Part shown: positions 1 through 7,864 of the stretch, piece by piece | Layout of the letters: each line of letters begins with the position of its first letter | Position numbering within the stretch: the stretch's first letter is position 1 | NCBI RefSeq assembly: GCF_008806345.1 | Contig: NZ_VZZJ01000005.1 | Location: 1-64,000, forward strand | Direction of reading: 5' to 3' | From: Methylobacterium planeticum | GTDB taxonomy: Bacteria; Pseudomonadota; Alphaproteobacteria; Rhizobiales; Beijerinckiaceae | DNA: 64,000 bases | Notes under the pieces: model-generated | Told to the model about the DNA's origin: nothing | The model's input: only the letters and a program-made list of their open reading frames with translations | The model's database searches: none | Position numbers and translations under genes: made by a program

Positions 1-112
1 TCGCCACGTCCGCTCCCTCCACCACGGCGCTCGCCGTCGGGCCCGATGCGGGAAGCACCGAGCAGCCCGACACCGTCAGCGCGGTGCAGAGGAGAAGGGG
101 GAGAGCGCGCAT
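1..112 (-). CDS. Polysaccharide export lipoprotein (Wza-like), N-terminal part only
   Basis: The reading frame starts at the ATG at 112 and runs off the left edge. The first residues MRALPLLLCTALTVSGC form a short hydrophobic signal ending in a lipobox (LTVSGC), so Cys17 would be lipidated. The following SVLPASGPTASAV resembles the mature N-terminus of alphaproteobacterial polysaccharide biosynthesis/export proteins, which form outer-membrane channels for capsule or exopolysaccharide. Only 37 codons are visible, so the family call rests on this short resemblance. The lipoprotein call is the firmer part. The gene is divergent from the gluconokinase gene. Confidence 0.6.
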   Translation of the reverse strand, partial: MRALPLLLCTALTVSGCSVLPASGPTASAVVEGADVA

Positions 113-401
113 CCAGACTCGCCTGTCGGTTTCTCTAGCCTGCTGCCTAGCCGAAAGGCACGTCACTGTCCGTGGCGGGGGTGTCACACTGCCGGTCCAC
201 CCGCCGCCGGGCCCCGCCTGTCCCCGCTGCACACAAGACGATCAGCGCCCGCGCGCGCAGCCCCGGGCCCGGTCCCGCGCGCGCCTTTGCGCCGCGCGCC
301 CTCTGGACCGCACCCTCTGGACCCTGTGCCCCCTGGACACGACGCCCGGAGGCTGTCTCCCTTGACCGAACCCGATCCCGTCCCCGAATCCAGGATCCGC
401 C
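113..401. other. Divergent intergenic region, no gene seen
   Basis: This 289-base gap separates the leftward export lipoprotein gene from rightward gntK. It should hold two opposed promoters. A TTGACC at 363-368 is a possible -35-like element close to gntK, but no convincing -10 pairs with it. Reading frames here are short and compositionally driven. Confidence 0.4.
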
Positions 402-989
402 TTGGCTCTCCCGAACCCGGACATCCCGCCCCAGGTCCTCGCGGCGCCCCAGGTCCTCGTGGTGATGGGGGTCTCGGGGTCCGGCAAGAGCACGGTCGCG
501 GCCCGCGTCGCCGAGCGCCTGGGCTGGATCTTCGTCGACGGCGACAGCTTCCACAGCCCCGAGCACATCGCCAAGATGCATGCGGGCCACGCCCTCGACG
601 ACGCGGACCGCGCCCCCTGGCTCGAGAGCATCGCGGTCTGGATCGAGCAGCGCCTCGCCGCGGGGGAGCCCGGGGTCGTGGTCTGCTCCGCCCTGCGGCG
701 CGCCTATCGCGACGTGCTCACCCGCGGCCGGCCGGACGTCCGGATCGTCTATCTCGCGGGCAGCCGCGCGCTGATCGCCGGGCGCCTCGCCGCGCGCCAC
801 GGCCACTTCATGCCGGTGGGCCTCCTCGACAGCCAGTTCGCGATCCTGGAGCCCCCCGGCCCCGACGAGCACGCCATCGCGGTCGGGATCGAGAACCCGC
901 CCGAACAGGTTGCCGAGGCGGTGATCGCGCGCCTCGGCCTCGGCGGTGCGGCGCCGGACGGCGGTGCGGCCGGCGGGAGGGCAGGGTGA
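402..989 (+). CDS. gntK: Gluconokinase, GntK/IdnK type
   Basis: This enzyme phosphorylates D-gluconate with ATP to 6-phosphogluconate in the cytoplasm, feeding the Entner-Doudoroff or pentose phosphate routes. The 195-residue protein has a Walker A loop GVSGSGKST at residues 23-31. The family pattern DGDSFHSPEHIAKM near residue 47 and a CSALRRAYRD segment follow, both typical of the small gluconokinase family. The proposed start is TTG at 402 with AGGA about seven bases upstream; no in-frame ATG lies between it and the upstream stop. Its stop codon overlaps the start of the next gene (TGATG), so the two are probably translated together. Confidence 0.9.
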   Translation: MALPNPDIPPQVLAAPQVLVVMGVSGSGKSTVAARVAERLGWIFVDGDSFHSPEHIAKMHAGHALDDADRAPWLESIAVWIEQRLAAGEPGVVVCSALRRAYRDVLTRGRPDVRIVYLAGSRALIAGRLAARHGHFMPVGLLDSQFAILEPPGPDEHAIAVGIENPPEQVAEAVIARLGLGGAAPDGGAAGGRAG

Positions 990-1825
990 TGCAGCGGACG
1001 CGCCAGGACGGGGGCGGCACGGCCCGGCCCGACATCGCCCTCGTGATCTCGGATGTCGACGGCACCCTCGTGACCACGGACAAGCGGGTGACGCCCGCGG
1101 TCGCGGCGGCGGTCCGGCGCCTCGGGGCGGCGGGCATCGCCTTCACGGTGGCGTCGAGCCGGCCGCCGGTCGGTCTCTCCGGCCTCGTCGGCGCCCTCGA
1201 CCTGCGCCTGCCGATGGGGGCCTTCAACGGCGCCACCGTGGTGGGGCCGGACCTCGCCATCCTGAGCGAGACCCTGATCCCCGAGGCCACCGCCCGGGAG
1301 GCGGCCGCCCGCCTCGAGGCGGCGGGGCTCGACCTCTGGGTCTTCGCGCACGGGCGCTGGTCGCTGCGGGACGGGCAGGGCCCCTACACGGACGTGGAGC
1401 GGCGCACGCTGCAGGCCGAGCCCGCAATCGTGGACGATCTCGGGCCGCTCCTCGGCGCCGCCTCGAAGCTCGTCGGCGTCAGCCCGGACTTCGCGCATCT
1501 GGCCGCCTGCGAGACCGGGATCGCCGAAGCCCTCGGGGCCCGCGCGGCGGTCCACCGCTCCCAGGCCTACTACCTCGACGTGACCCCGCCCGGCCTCGAC
1601 AAGGGCAGCTTCGTCACCTGGATGAGCCGCCACCTCGACATCCCGGAGCACCGGATCGCCACCTTCGGGGATGCCGGCAACGACAGCGCCATGTTCGCCC
1701 GCAGCGGGCTCGCGGTGGCGATGGGCAACGCCGAGCCGGCGGTCCAGGCGAGCGCCGGGCACGTGGCGGCGGGCAACGACGCGGACGGATTCGCGGACGG
1801 GGTCGCGCGCTTCCTCCTGCCCTGA
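989..1825 (+). CDS. HAD-superfamily phosphatase, Cof/type IIB
   Basis: A 278-residue HAD hydrolase. Motif I DVDGTL lies at residues 22-27, with Asp22 as the expected nucleophile and Asp24 as acid/base. The C-terminal motif GDAGNDSAMF near residue 227 holds the Mg-binding acidic residues. The large insertion between them is the type IIB cap. Such enzymes dephosphorylate sugar phosphates or other small phosphate esters; the substrate cannot be read from the sequence. The ATG at 989 overlaps the gntK stop by one base, which suggests a role in sugar phosphate homeostasis alongside gluconokinase. That link is inferred from context only. Confidence 0.85.
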   Translation: MQRTRQDGGGTARPDIALVISDVDGTLVTTDKRVTPAVAAAVRRLGAAGIAFTVASSRPPVGLSGLVGALDLRLPMGAFNGATVVGPDLAILSETLIPEATAREAAARLEAAGLDLWVFAHGRWSLRDGQGPYTDVERRTLQAEPAIVDDLGPLLGAASKLVGVSPDFAHLAACETGIAEALGARAAVHRSQAYYLDVTPPGLDKGSFVTWMSRHLDIPEHRIATFGDAGNDSAMFARSGLAVAMGNAEPAVQASAGHVAAGNDADGFADGVARFLLP

Positions 1826-2042
1826 GGGGTGATGTCACCCGGACCGCGGCGAGGCCGCGCCGTCGCCCGGATGCCCCGGCGCACGGCCAAGTGCCGGTCC
1901 ACGGGCCGGTCCACGTGCTGTGGCGCACATGGCACAGGCGCCGCCGAACGTCCGGCCTGCCCACAAGCGTGAGCGTCCCAGCCCCTTTCCGGCCTCAATT
2001 CGCCTCGACCTAGGCAGTCAGAACAACAACCGGGTCTCGCGA

Positions 2043-3107
2043 ATGAACCAGCGCCTCCTGCTCCTCGCTGCCGCCCTGGCGGCCGTGCCGGTTCCGGTGC
2101 TCGCTCAGGCGGCCCGCGACAACATCGACGCGCTGATCGAGGAGCAGGCCCGGGCGAACGGCGTTCCGGCGGCCTTCGTGCACCAAGTCGTGAAGCGCGA
2201 GAGCAACTACAATCCGAACGCGCGGGGCGGCAGCGCGCTCGGCCTGATGCAGATCAAGCACGCCACCGCCCGGGGCCTCGGCTACAAGGGCGAGGCGAGC
2301 GGCCTCTACGACCCCAAGGTGAACCTGCGCTACGGCATCGCCTACCTGGCGGGCGCCTACCGCACCGCCAAGGGCGACCTCGCCAAGGCCTACCACTATT
2401 ACAACCGCGGCTATTACTACGCCGCCAAGCGCCAGGGCCTCACCACCGAGGTGGTCGAGGCCGAGGCCCCCGCCGCCTCCTCGGCGAGCAGCTTCGCCAG
2501 CGTCTTCGCCCTGCGCCCGAGCCAGGACCCGAACCTCGGCGCGGCGAGCACCGCCCTCGCCTACGCCCCGACCGCGGCGCCGACCGAGGTGGTCGAGGTG
2601 CCGCTGCCGCCCCGCCGCCCCGCCGCCTTCGCGGGCCAGGTTCAGGTCGCGGCCCTCGCCTCCGACCTCGCCGGCGTCTCGCTGGCGCCCAACGCGTCCC
2701 AGCAGGCCGTGGCCGTCACGGCGAGCGAGATCGCCGTCGTGGAGGTGCCGCTGCCGCCGCGCCGGCCCGCCGCCTTCGCGGCGCTGCAGGCCGCGACCCT
2801 CGCGGCAACCCCCGCGCCGGCCGCCACCGCGGACCTCGCCTCCCTCTCGCTGACGCCCCAATCCCAGCCCGCGGCGGCTCAGGCCCAGCCCGCGGCGGCT
2901 CAGGCCCAGCCCGCGGCGGCTCAGGCTGAGCCCGCCGGGAGCGCGGCGGCGTCGCGCCGGGCGGTGGCCGCCGCCGAGGCGATCGAGGTGCCGCTGCCGC
3001 CGCGTCGCCCCTCGGCCCAGCGCCTCGCCGCCGTCAGCCGCCCCGCCGCCCCGAAGGTCGCCGGCGTGCCGGTGCTCGAAGCCTCGGCCCTGCCGCCCGC
3101 CCAATAG
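2043..3107 (+). CDS. Secreted lytic transglycosylase with proline-rich repeat tail
   Basis: A 354-residue protein with a Sec signal peptide (about residues 1-22, ending LAQA) and an SLT domain at about 28-135. The catalytic Glu is predicted at residue 53 in VKRESNYNP, followed by the family motifs ALGLMQI and an NLRYGIAYL segment. It should cleave peptidoglycan glycan strands in the periplasm. The rest is low-complexity Ala/Pro sequence carrying the motif (V/I)EVPLPPRRP three times (about residues 182, 236 and 316) and a QPAAAQA heptad repeated in tandem. The frame is open further upstream from 1920, but the signal peptide fixes the start at 2043. Confidence 0.85.
   Translation: MNQRLLLLAAALAAVPVPVLAQAARDNIDALIEEQARANGVPAAFVHQVVKRESNYNPNARGGSALGLMQIKHATARGLGYKGEASGLYDPKVNLRYGIAYLAGAYRTAKGDLAKAYHYYNRGYYYAAKRQGLTTEVVEAEAPAASSASSFASVFALRPSQDPNLGAASTALAYAPTAAPTEVVEVPLPPRRPAAFAGQVQVAALASDLAGVSLAPNASQQAVAVTASEIAVVEVPLPPRRPAAFAALQAATLAATPAPAATADLASLSLTPQSQPAAAQAQPAAAQAQPAAAQAEPAGSAAASRRAVAAAEAIEVPLPPRRPSAQRLAAVSRPAAPKVAGVPVLEASALPPAQ
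2865..2927 (+). repeat. In-frame 21-bp tandem repeat, three units
   Basis: Three identical or nearly identical 21-base units lie inside the transglycosylase gene and encode QPAAAQA. The unit length keeps the reading frame. It is one of many similar short repeats in the window. Confidence 0.85.
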
Positions 3108-3430
3108 GCACCGGCGGGCGCGGGCGGGGCGCCTCCGCCCCCGGCGCCGCCCCCGCGCGATCGATCCCGCCTTGAAGCGCCGGTCCCGCATCAACACATG
3201 CAATGACGGCATACGCCTTGCGTTCGGCAGCGCAGAGCCTTGCGCGTGAACATTCGCATGTCATCGGATCGTCCTGATCCGGGAAATACAATTCCACACC
3301 GCAAGGCCCCGCAGGTTGTCATCCACAGGCGCAGGCACAATCCTGCCGCCCGATCGTCGTGTGGAGACGAACCCGCAAGCCTCTTGTATGTACGCTCGCG
3401 CAGGGCATCCGCCTTCGGCGAGAGATTGGG

Positions 3431-4336
3431 ATGACGGGCGACGCCATGGCCGGCGCGGTAGAGCAAGAAGCACTTTTCCTCACGGATCTCGGACGCCGCG
3501 TGCGCCACGCACGCACGGTGCGCGGTCTCTCACGCAAGCTCCTGTCGCAGACCTCGGGCCTGTCCGAGCGCTACATCGCGCAGCTCGAGGGCGGCCAGGG
3601 CAACGTCTCGATCATCCTGCTGCGCCGGGTCGCCAACGCCATGGGCGTGCGCCTCGACGACCTGATCGCCGGCAGCGACGTCACGCCGGACTGGCAGGTG
3701 ATGCGCGACCTCGTGGCCCAGGCGAGCCCCGACCAGATCGCGGCCGCCAAGGCGCTCCTCGCCGGCGGCGCCCCGGGGGGCGGCAACGCGCCGAAGCCCC
3801 GGGTCGCGGTGATCGGCCTGCGGGGCGCGGGCAAGTCGACGCTCGGGCGCATGGTGGCCGAGCGCCTGGGCTGGACCTTCGTCGAGCTCAACGCCGAGAT
3901 CGAGCGCGAGAACGCCCTCTCGGTGAAGGAGATCTTCGCGATCTACGGCCAGGAGGGCTACCGGCGCCTCGAGCAGGCGGCCCTGCGCCGCCTCACCGAG
4001 CATCCCGGCCCCCTGATCCTCGCCACCAGCGGCGGCATCGTGGCCGAGCCCCTGACCTACGACCTGCTGCTGCAGGCCTTCTTCACGGTCTGGCTCAAGG
4101 CGCGGCCCGAGGAGCACATGCAGCGGGTGCGCAACCAGGACAATCTCGTGCGCACCGGCGACCACGCCACCGCCATGCAGGAGCTGCGCGCCGTGCTGGC
4201 GAGCCGCGAGCCCCTCTACGCCCGCGCCTCGGCGGTGGTCGACACCTCCGACATCCCGGTCGAGCTCATGGCCGACCGCCTCACCGCGGTGATCGAGGCG
4301 CGGTTCGACGCCCATCCCGAGCGCCGCAGCGCCTGA
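3431..4336 (+). CDS. BoxR/BzdR-family regulator: XRE helix-turn-helix fused to a shikimate-kinase-like domain
   Basis: The 301-residue protein joins an XRE DNA-binding domain (about residues 18-75, with SGLSERYIAQLEGGQGN as recognition region) to a shikimate-kinase-like P-loop domain (about 123-290, Walker A GLRGAGKST near 129). This two-domain layout is characteristic of BzdR and BoxR, which use benzoyl-CoA as effector to control aromatic degradation genes. No box or bzd catabolic genes lie nearby. The ATG at 3431 follows an AGAGATTGGG stretch; a second ATG at 3446 is possible. The effector is inferred from the family. Confidence 0.85.
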   Translation: MTGDAMAGAVEQEALFLTDLGRRVRHARTVRGLSRKLLSQTSGLSERYIAQLEGGQGNVSIILLRRVANAMGVRLDDLIAGSDVTPDWQVMRDLVAQASPDQIAAAKALLAGGAPGGGNAPKPRVAVIGLRGAGKSTLGRMVAERLGWTFVELNAEIERENALSVKEIFAIYGQEGYRRLEQAALRRLTEHPGPLILATSGGIVAEPLTYDLLLQAFFTVWLKARPEEHMQRVRNQDNLVRTGDHATAMQELRAVLASREPLYARASAVVDTSDIPVELMADRLTAVIEARFDAHPERRSA

Positions 4337-4625
4337 GGGGCGGGCGCCCCCCTCCGGGAGGCCCTGACGGAGGCGCCTCCGCGCCGATGTTCGCTGCACC
4401 GCATCACGATCCGGTGCGGCTGTCACGGCGGGGCGGCGTGCGGCGCGTCCGGGGCCTTGATCGGGCCGGGCCCGGACCCCACGCTTAACCGGCCGACGCC
4501 CCGCGCCGCGCCCCGGCGGCGCGCGAGACCAAATCCCGCGTCCGGCCGGCGCCGGGGAGGCGGGTCTTCGCGCGCCCGGCCGATCTGCGCTAAAACCTTT
4601 CCGCCCGGATCCCGAGGAGGAGCCC
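4337..4625. other. Intergenic region before cysE, no gene seen
   Basis: A 289-base gap between the BoxR-type regulator gene and cysE. It contains GC-rich sequence and no recognisable gene. A strong ribosome-binding sequence GGAGGAG lies just before the cysE ATG. Confidence 0.4.
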
Positions 4626-5486
4626 ATGTCCGCCAGCCCGTCCCTCAGCCCGGTCCAGGGTCCGGAATCCCGCGTCGGCCTGTTCGATCCGGTCTGGTCG
4701 CGCCTGCGCCAGGAGGCCGAGGCGGTGCTGCGGGAGGAGCCGCAGCTCGCCTCCTTCATCGTCGCCACCATCCTCAACCACCCGACCCTCGAGGGTGCGG
4801 TGGGGCACCGGGTCGCGGCCCGGCTCGGGCACCCGTCGCTGCCCGCCGAGCTCGTCGCCCACGGCTTCCGCGAGGCGCTCGATGAGGATCCCCGGATCGG
4901 CGAGGCCTTCCGGGCCGACATCGTGGCGGTGATGGACCGCGACCCCGCGACCTCGCGCGCCATCGAGCCGGTGCTCTACTTCAAGGGCTTCCACGCGCTG
5001 CAGGCCCACCGCCTCGCCCACTGGTTCTGGAGCCAGGGCCGGCGCGACCTCGCCCTCTACCTGCAGAGCCGGTCCTCGGAGGTCTTCCAGTGCGACATCC
5101 ACCCGGCGGCCCGGATCGGGCGCGGGATCTTCCTCGACCACGCCACCGGCCTCGTGGTCGGCTCCACCGCGGTGATCGAGGACGACGTCTCGATCCTGCA
5201 CGCCGTCACCCTCGGGGGCACGGGCAAGCAGGGCAGCGACCGCCACCCGAAGATCCGCCGCGGGGTGATGATCGGGGCGGGCGCCAAGATCCTCGGCAAC
5301 ATCGAGGTCGGGGCCTGCGCCCGGGTCGCGGCGGGCTCGGTGGTGCTGCGCCCGGTGCCGCCGAACACCACCGTGGTCGGCGTGCCGGCCCGGGTCGTCG
5401 GCACGGCGGGCTGCGCCGAGCCCGCCCGCGCCATGGACCAGCTCGTCAGCATGGACCAGTTCATCCACATGGCCGAGGGGATCTGA
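4626..5486 (+). CDS. cysE: Serine O-acetyltransferase
   Basis: CysE transfers acetyl from acetyl-CoA to L-serine, giving O-acetylserine, the first committed step of cysteine synthesis. The 286-residue protein has the helical N-terminal SATase domain (about 15-150) followed by a left-handed beta-helix of hexapeptide repeats (about 155-250). Family signatures DIHPAARIGRGIFLDHATG, the HAVTLGGTGKQ loop and a GAGAKILGNIEVG run are clear. The His of the DHATG segment is an expected active-site residue. The tail ending in MAEGI may be the part that docks to cysteine synthase. The ATG has a strong GGAGGAG site upstream. Confidence 0.95.
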   Translation: MSASPSLSPVQGPESRVGLFDPVWSRLRQEAEAVLREEPQLASFIVATILNHPTLEGAVGHRVAARLGHPSLPAELVAHGFREALDEDPRIGEAFRADIVAVMDRDPATSRAIEPVLYFKGFHALQAHRLAHWFWSQGRRDLALYLQSRSSEVFQCDIHPAARIGRGIFLDHATGLVVGSTAVIEDDVSILHAVTLGGTGKQGSDRHPKIRRGVMIGAGAKILGNIEVGACARVAAGSVVLRPVPPNTTVVGVPARVVGTAGCAEPARAMDQLVSMDQFIHMAEGI

Positions 5487-5657
5487 AGACAGAGGATCCG
5501 AACCGGAGCGGCGCATCAGCGCCGCACGGCCCCGCTTGCTCCCCTGCGGACGACGTGGCAAGCCCAGCGCGATCCGCGGGCCGCGCGGTCGGCGCGCCCG
5601 GCGGCGGCGACCGCGCCCCGGTCCCGGCCCGTTCAACAGCGCGAGAGGCGAGACAGC

Positions 5658-5870
5658 GTGAACAAGACCGATATCACGAAGGTGCAGGACTACCTTCGCC
5701 GCACCTTCGCGAATGCCAGCATCCGCATCGTCCCCCGCCCGAAGAAGGACGATTCGGCTGAGGTCTATATCGGCGAGGAATTCCTCGGCGTCGTCTCGGT
5801 CGACGACGAGGACGGGGACCGCTCGTTCCAGTTCAACATGGCGATCCTCGACATGGACCTCGAGGATTGA
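5658..5870 (+). CDS. DUF3126 family protein
   Basis: A 70-residue acidic cytoplasmic protein matching the alphaproteobacterial DUF3126 family, with the recognisable segments DYLRRTFAN, RPKKDDSAEVY and ILDMDLED. Its function is unknown. The start is GTG at 5658, which begins the conserved sequence; no upstream ATG gives a family-like extension. It lies 170 bases after cysE on the same strand and may share its transcript. Confidence 0.85.
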   Translation: MNKTDITKVQDYLRRTFANASIRIVPRPKKDDSAEVYIGEEFLGVVSVDDEDGDRSFQFNMAILDMDLED

Positions 5871-5927
5871 GCGCCCCCCGGGCACGCACGGCCTGTGCAC
5901 GGGGTTAACCCTGATCCCGGCCAGCGC

Positions 5928-5943
5928 TTAACGTTTCGTCAAC
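5928..5943 (+). promoter_or_regulatory. Possible CtrA-binding site (one mismatch)
   Basis: TTAA-N7-TCAAC lies 50 bases before the small membrane protein gene, close to the CtrA consensus TTAA-N7-TTAAC. Other TTAA-rich hexamers (GTTAAC) occur on both sides, at about 5904 and 5971. The short AT-rich stretch stands out from the GC-rich surroundings, so it is probably the promoter region of the next gene. Confidence 0.4.
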
Positions 5944-5992
5944 CCTGGGGCAGAGTGCCTTCATCGTTCGTTAACGGTGGAGTGCGCGCGTC

Positions 5993-6352
5993 ATGGCCCC
6001 CAGCACCTTGGCCCCCAGCACCTTGGCCCTCAGCCCACAGGCCCTCGATTCGATCCAGACCCTGCTGGTCGGCCTCGCCCTCGCGGGGCTCCTGGCCAGC
6101 GCCTTCGAGCTCTTCACCGAGCGGCGGGCGAGCTTCAGCCTGCTCGAGGGCGGCGGCGTCGCGGCGGTGGCGGCCCTGCCGGTGCTCGCCTTCTCGGCGC
6201 CCTTCATCATCCTGCGCAACACCGTGCGGGGCCGGCGCATCGAGGGCCGCCCGATCCCCTTCGTGATGCTGGCCACCATCATCGCCTGCGGCTGGGGCCT
6301 GCTCTCGGGCCGGATCGCCCTCGACCTCGCGGCGCTCCTCGTCGGCGCCTGA
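5993..6352 (+). CDS. Small integral membrane protein, conserved in Rhizobiales
   Basis: A 119-residue protein with three probable membrane segments, at about residues 22-42, 55-73 and 90-117. I recall similar proteins annotated as DUF6949, but no function is known to me. The first 16 residues contain a short repeat (APSTL twice, then ALSPQ), encoded by a 15-base direct repeat. The true start might therefore be just after it. TTAA-rich, CtrA-like elements lie upstream. Confidence 0.7.
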   Translation: MAPSTLAPSTLALSPQALDSIQTLLVGLALAGLLASAFELFTERRASFSLLEGGGVAAVAALPVLAFSAPFIILRNTVRGRRIEGRPIPFVMLATIIACGWGLLSGRIALDLAALLVGA

Positions 6353-6409
6353 CGGTTTCGCGGTGCGGCGCGCGGCCCCGCCCGGCGGGCGCCGCCGCGC
6401 CCGCGCCCC

Positions 6410-7102
6410 TCAGCGGTTCGCCGTCGTCACCGGCGAGGCGCCGCCGTCGAGGGAGACCCAGCGGCTGCCATCCTGCCCCTCGCGCTTGATGTAGGCGTAG
6501 CCGGTGCTGCGCCAGGACAGGACCGTGTTGGTCTTGTTGTCGAGGATGAAGTCGCCCCGGTCGGTGCGCACCATCAGGACGGCGTGGCCCTCGCCGATGT
6601 CGTCGATCACCACCGTCATCCGCAGGGCCCGGCGCGGCAGCCCGCGCTCCACCAGCATCCGGCGCTTGAGCAGCTGGTAATCCTCGCAATCGCCGAACCC
6701 GTCGTCGGGATAGTCCCAGCGGTCGATCACGCCCCAATGGGCCTGGTCGGTGATCGGCTTGATGCGCGCGTTCACCCGCCGGTTGACGCTCGTCAGCGTC
6801 CGCCACAGGGCGGCGTTGAGCGGGATGGTGGCGGGCTCGGCCAAGTCGACCGTGCACTCCGCCGGCATCCGGTTGCAGAAGTCGGTCCAGGCCGCCACCG
6901 GCTTGGCGGTCGGGCCGATCTCGACGGCGGTGGCGTCCTCCGGCAGGTGCGGGCGGGTGCGGGCCTGCGTGGCGGCGCCCCCGAGCATCAGGATGGCGCC
7001 GACGAGACCGAAGGCCGCCGCGTGACCGGCCCGCCTGGCGACCGCCCGGGCGATGGTGCCGGCGTCGCCTGCGCGCCGAGCCTGGAGAACCGCGTGCCAC
7101 AT
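6410..7102 (-). CDS. Transglutaminase-like cysteine peptidase (BTLCP family)
   Basis: A 230-residue protein of the bacterial transglutaminase-like cysteine proteinase family (formerly DUF920). The catalytic triad is visible: Cys in GDCEDYQLLK, His in GEGHAVLMV and Asp in DFILDNKT. A hydrophobic segment at about residues 28-45 followed by ATQARTRP suggests export or membrane anchoring. Family members such as LapG process surface adhesins, but BTLCP proteins are broader and the substrate here is unknown. A paralogue of similar length lies at 7865-8503 on the same strand. A perfect CtrA-like box lies about 70 bases upstream. Confidence 0.85.
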   Translation of the reverse strand: MWHAVLQARRAGDAGTIARAVARRAGHAAAFGLVGAILMLGGAATQARTRPHLPEDATAVEIGPTAKPVAAWTDFCNRMPAECTVDLAEPATIPLNAALWRTLTSVNRRVNARIKPITDQAHWGVIDRWDYPDDGFGDCEDYQLLKRRMLVERGLPRRALRMTVVIDDIGEGHAVLMVRTDRGDFILDNKTNTVLSWRSTGYAYIKREGQDGSRWVSLDGGASPVTTANR

Positions 7103-7172
7103 GCCCGACGTCCCGCCAATCGATGGTCAGGCGGCAAAGCTCGCATGGCTGCAGGCGGTGCTCAATCGAAAA

Positions 7173-7188
7173 TTAACCGGGAGTTAAC
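7173..7188 (+). promoter_or_regulatory. CtrA-like box TTAA-N7-TTAAC
   Basis: TTAACCGGGAGTTAAC is an exact match to the CtrA consensus of alphaproteobacteria. It lies in the region between the leftward peptidase gene (start 7102) and the rightward hypothetical gene at 7454. It is near-palindromic and so could serve either direction. The match is seen directly; binding is inferred. Confidence 0.6.
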
Positions 7189-7453
7189 GCAGTCGCGAAG
7201 GTTCGGTTCCAAACCGGGACCGTGATGCAAGTCTGCAACCGTACGGTGGGGCTGGCGCAGGACATGGCTGCCCGGCCGCCGGGCTTCTTGATTCTGCCCA
7301 GATTGCGCCGTCGAGTGAACCCGCTACCGTTGGATACAGGATCGGTGCCAGAACCGGCACGGGCAAGGGTTTCCGTGCGATCGGAAGCATTGGGCGAGGC
7401 GCATTGGGCGAGCGTGTGGGACGAGACGCATGGGGCGAGACGCGGGGCAGGTG

Positions 7454-7804
7454 ATGGGCACGCAATCGGTTCTCGAAGCCCGGCGGCCGGAGGGTTCGTC
7501 CAAGGCGGTGCCCGTCAGCAAGGCGGCGCCCGTGAGCGCGGCGCCTCCCGCGGCGCCCGGCCTGCTGCGGCTGATCCGGGCTCTGGCGGAGGATGACCGG
7601 GTCGGCGCCATCGGGCTCGCCGAGCACGCGGTCGAGCGGCACGTCACCGCCTTCCCGAAGGCGGATCAGGCGGTCGCCCTCGATATCCTGCTGCGGGACC
7701 TCGCCTGCCTGCAGGGATTCGCGCCGCACCTGACCGGGTTCATCAGCCGGGTCGAGGGCCATATCGACCGCCTGCACCGGAGCCTGACCGGCGGCCTCGT
7801 CTGA
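7454..7804 (+). CDS. Conserved-looking hypothetical protein between two BTLCP genes
   Basis: I do not recognise this protein. From the ATG at 7454 it has 116 residues; an ATG at 7430 would add eight. After an Ala/Pro/Ser-rich N-terminus, residues 35-116 read as a soluble helical domain (LLRLIRALAEDDRVGAIGLA and onwards) with balanced charge, unlike the basic, Arg/Pro-heavy shadow frames. It sits on the opposite strand between two paralogous transglutaminase-like peptidase genes and ends 60 bases before the second. Confidence 0.55.
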   Translation: MGTQSVLEARRPEGSSKAVPVSKAAPVSAAPPAAPGLLRLIRALAEDDRVGAIGLAEHAVERHVTAFPKADQAVALDILLRDLACLQGFAPHLTGFISRVEGHIDRLHRSLTGGLV

Positions 7805-7864
7805 GGCGGGCGGGGGCGAGGGGCCAACGGGCGAGGGGCCAGGGCCAACGGGCGAGGGGCGAAC

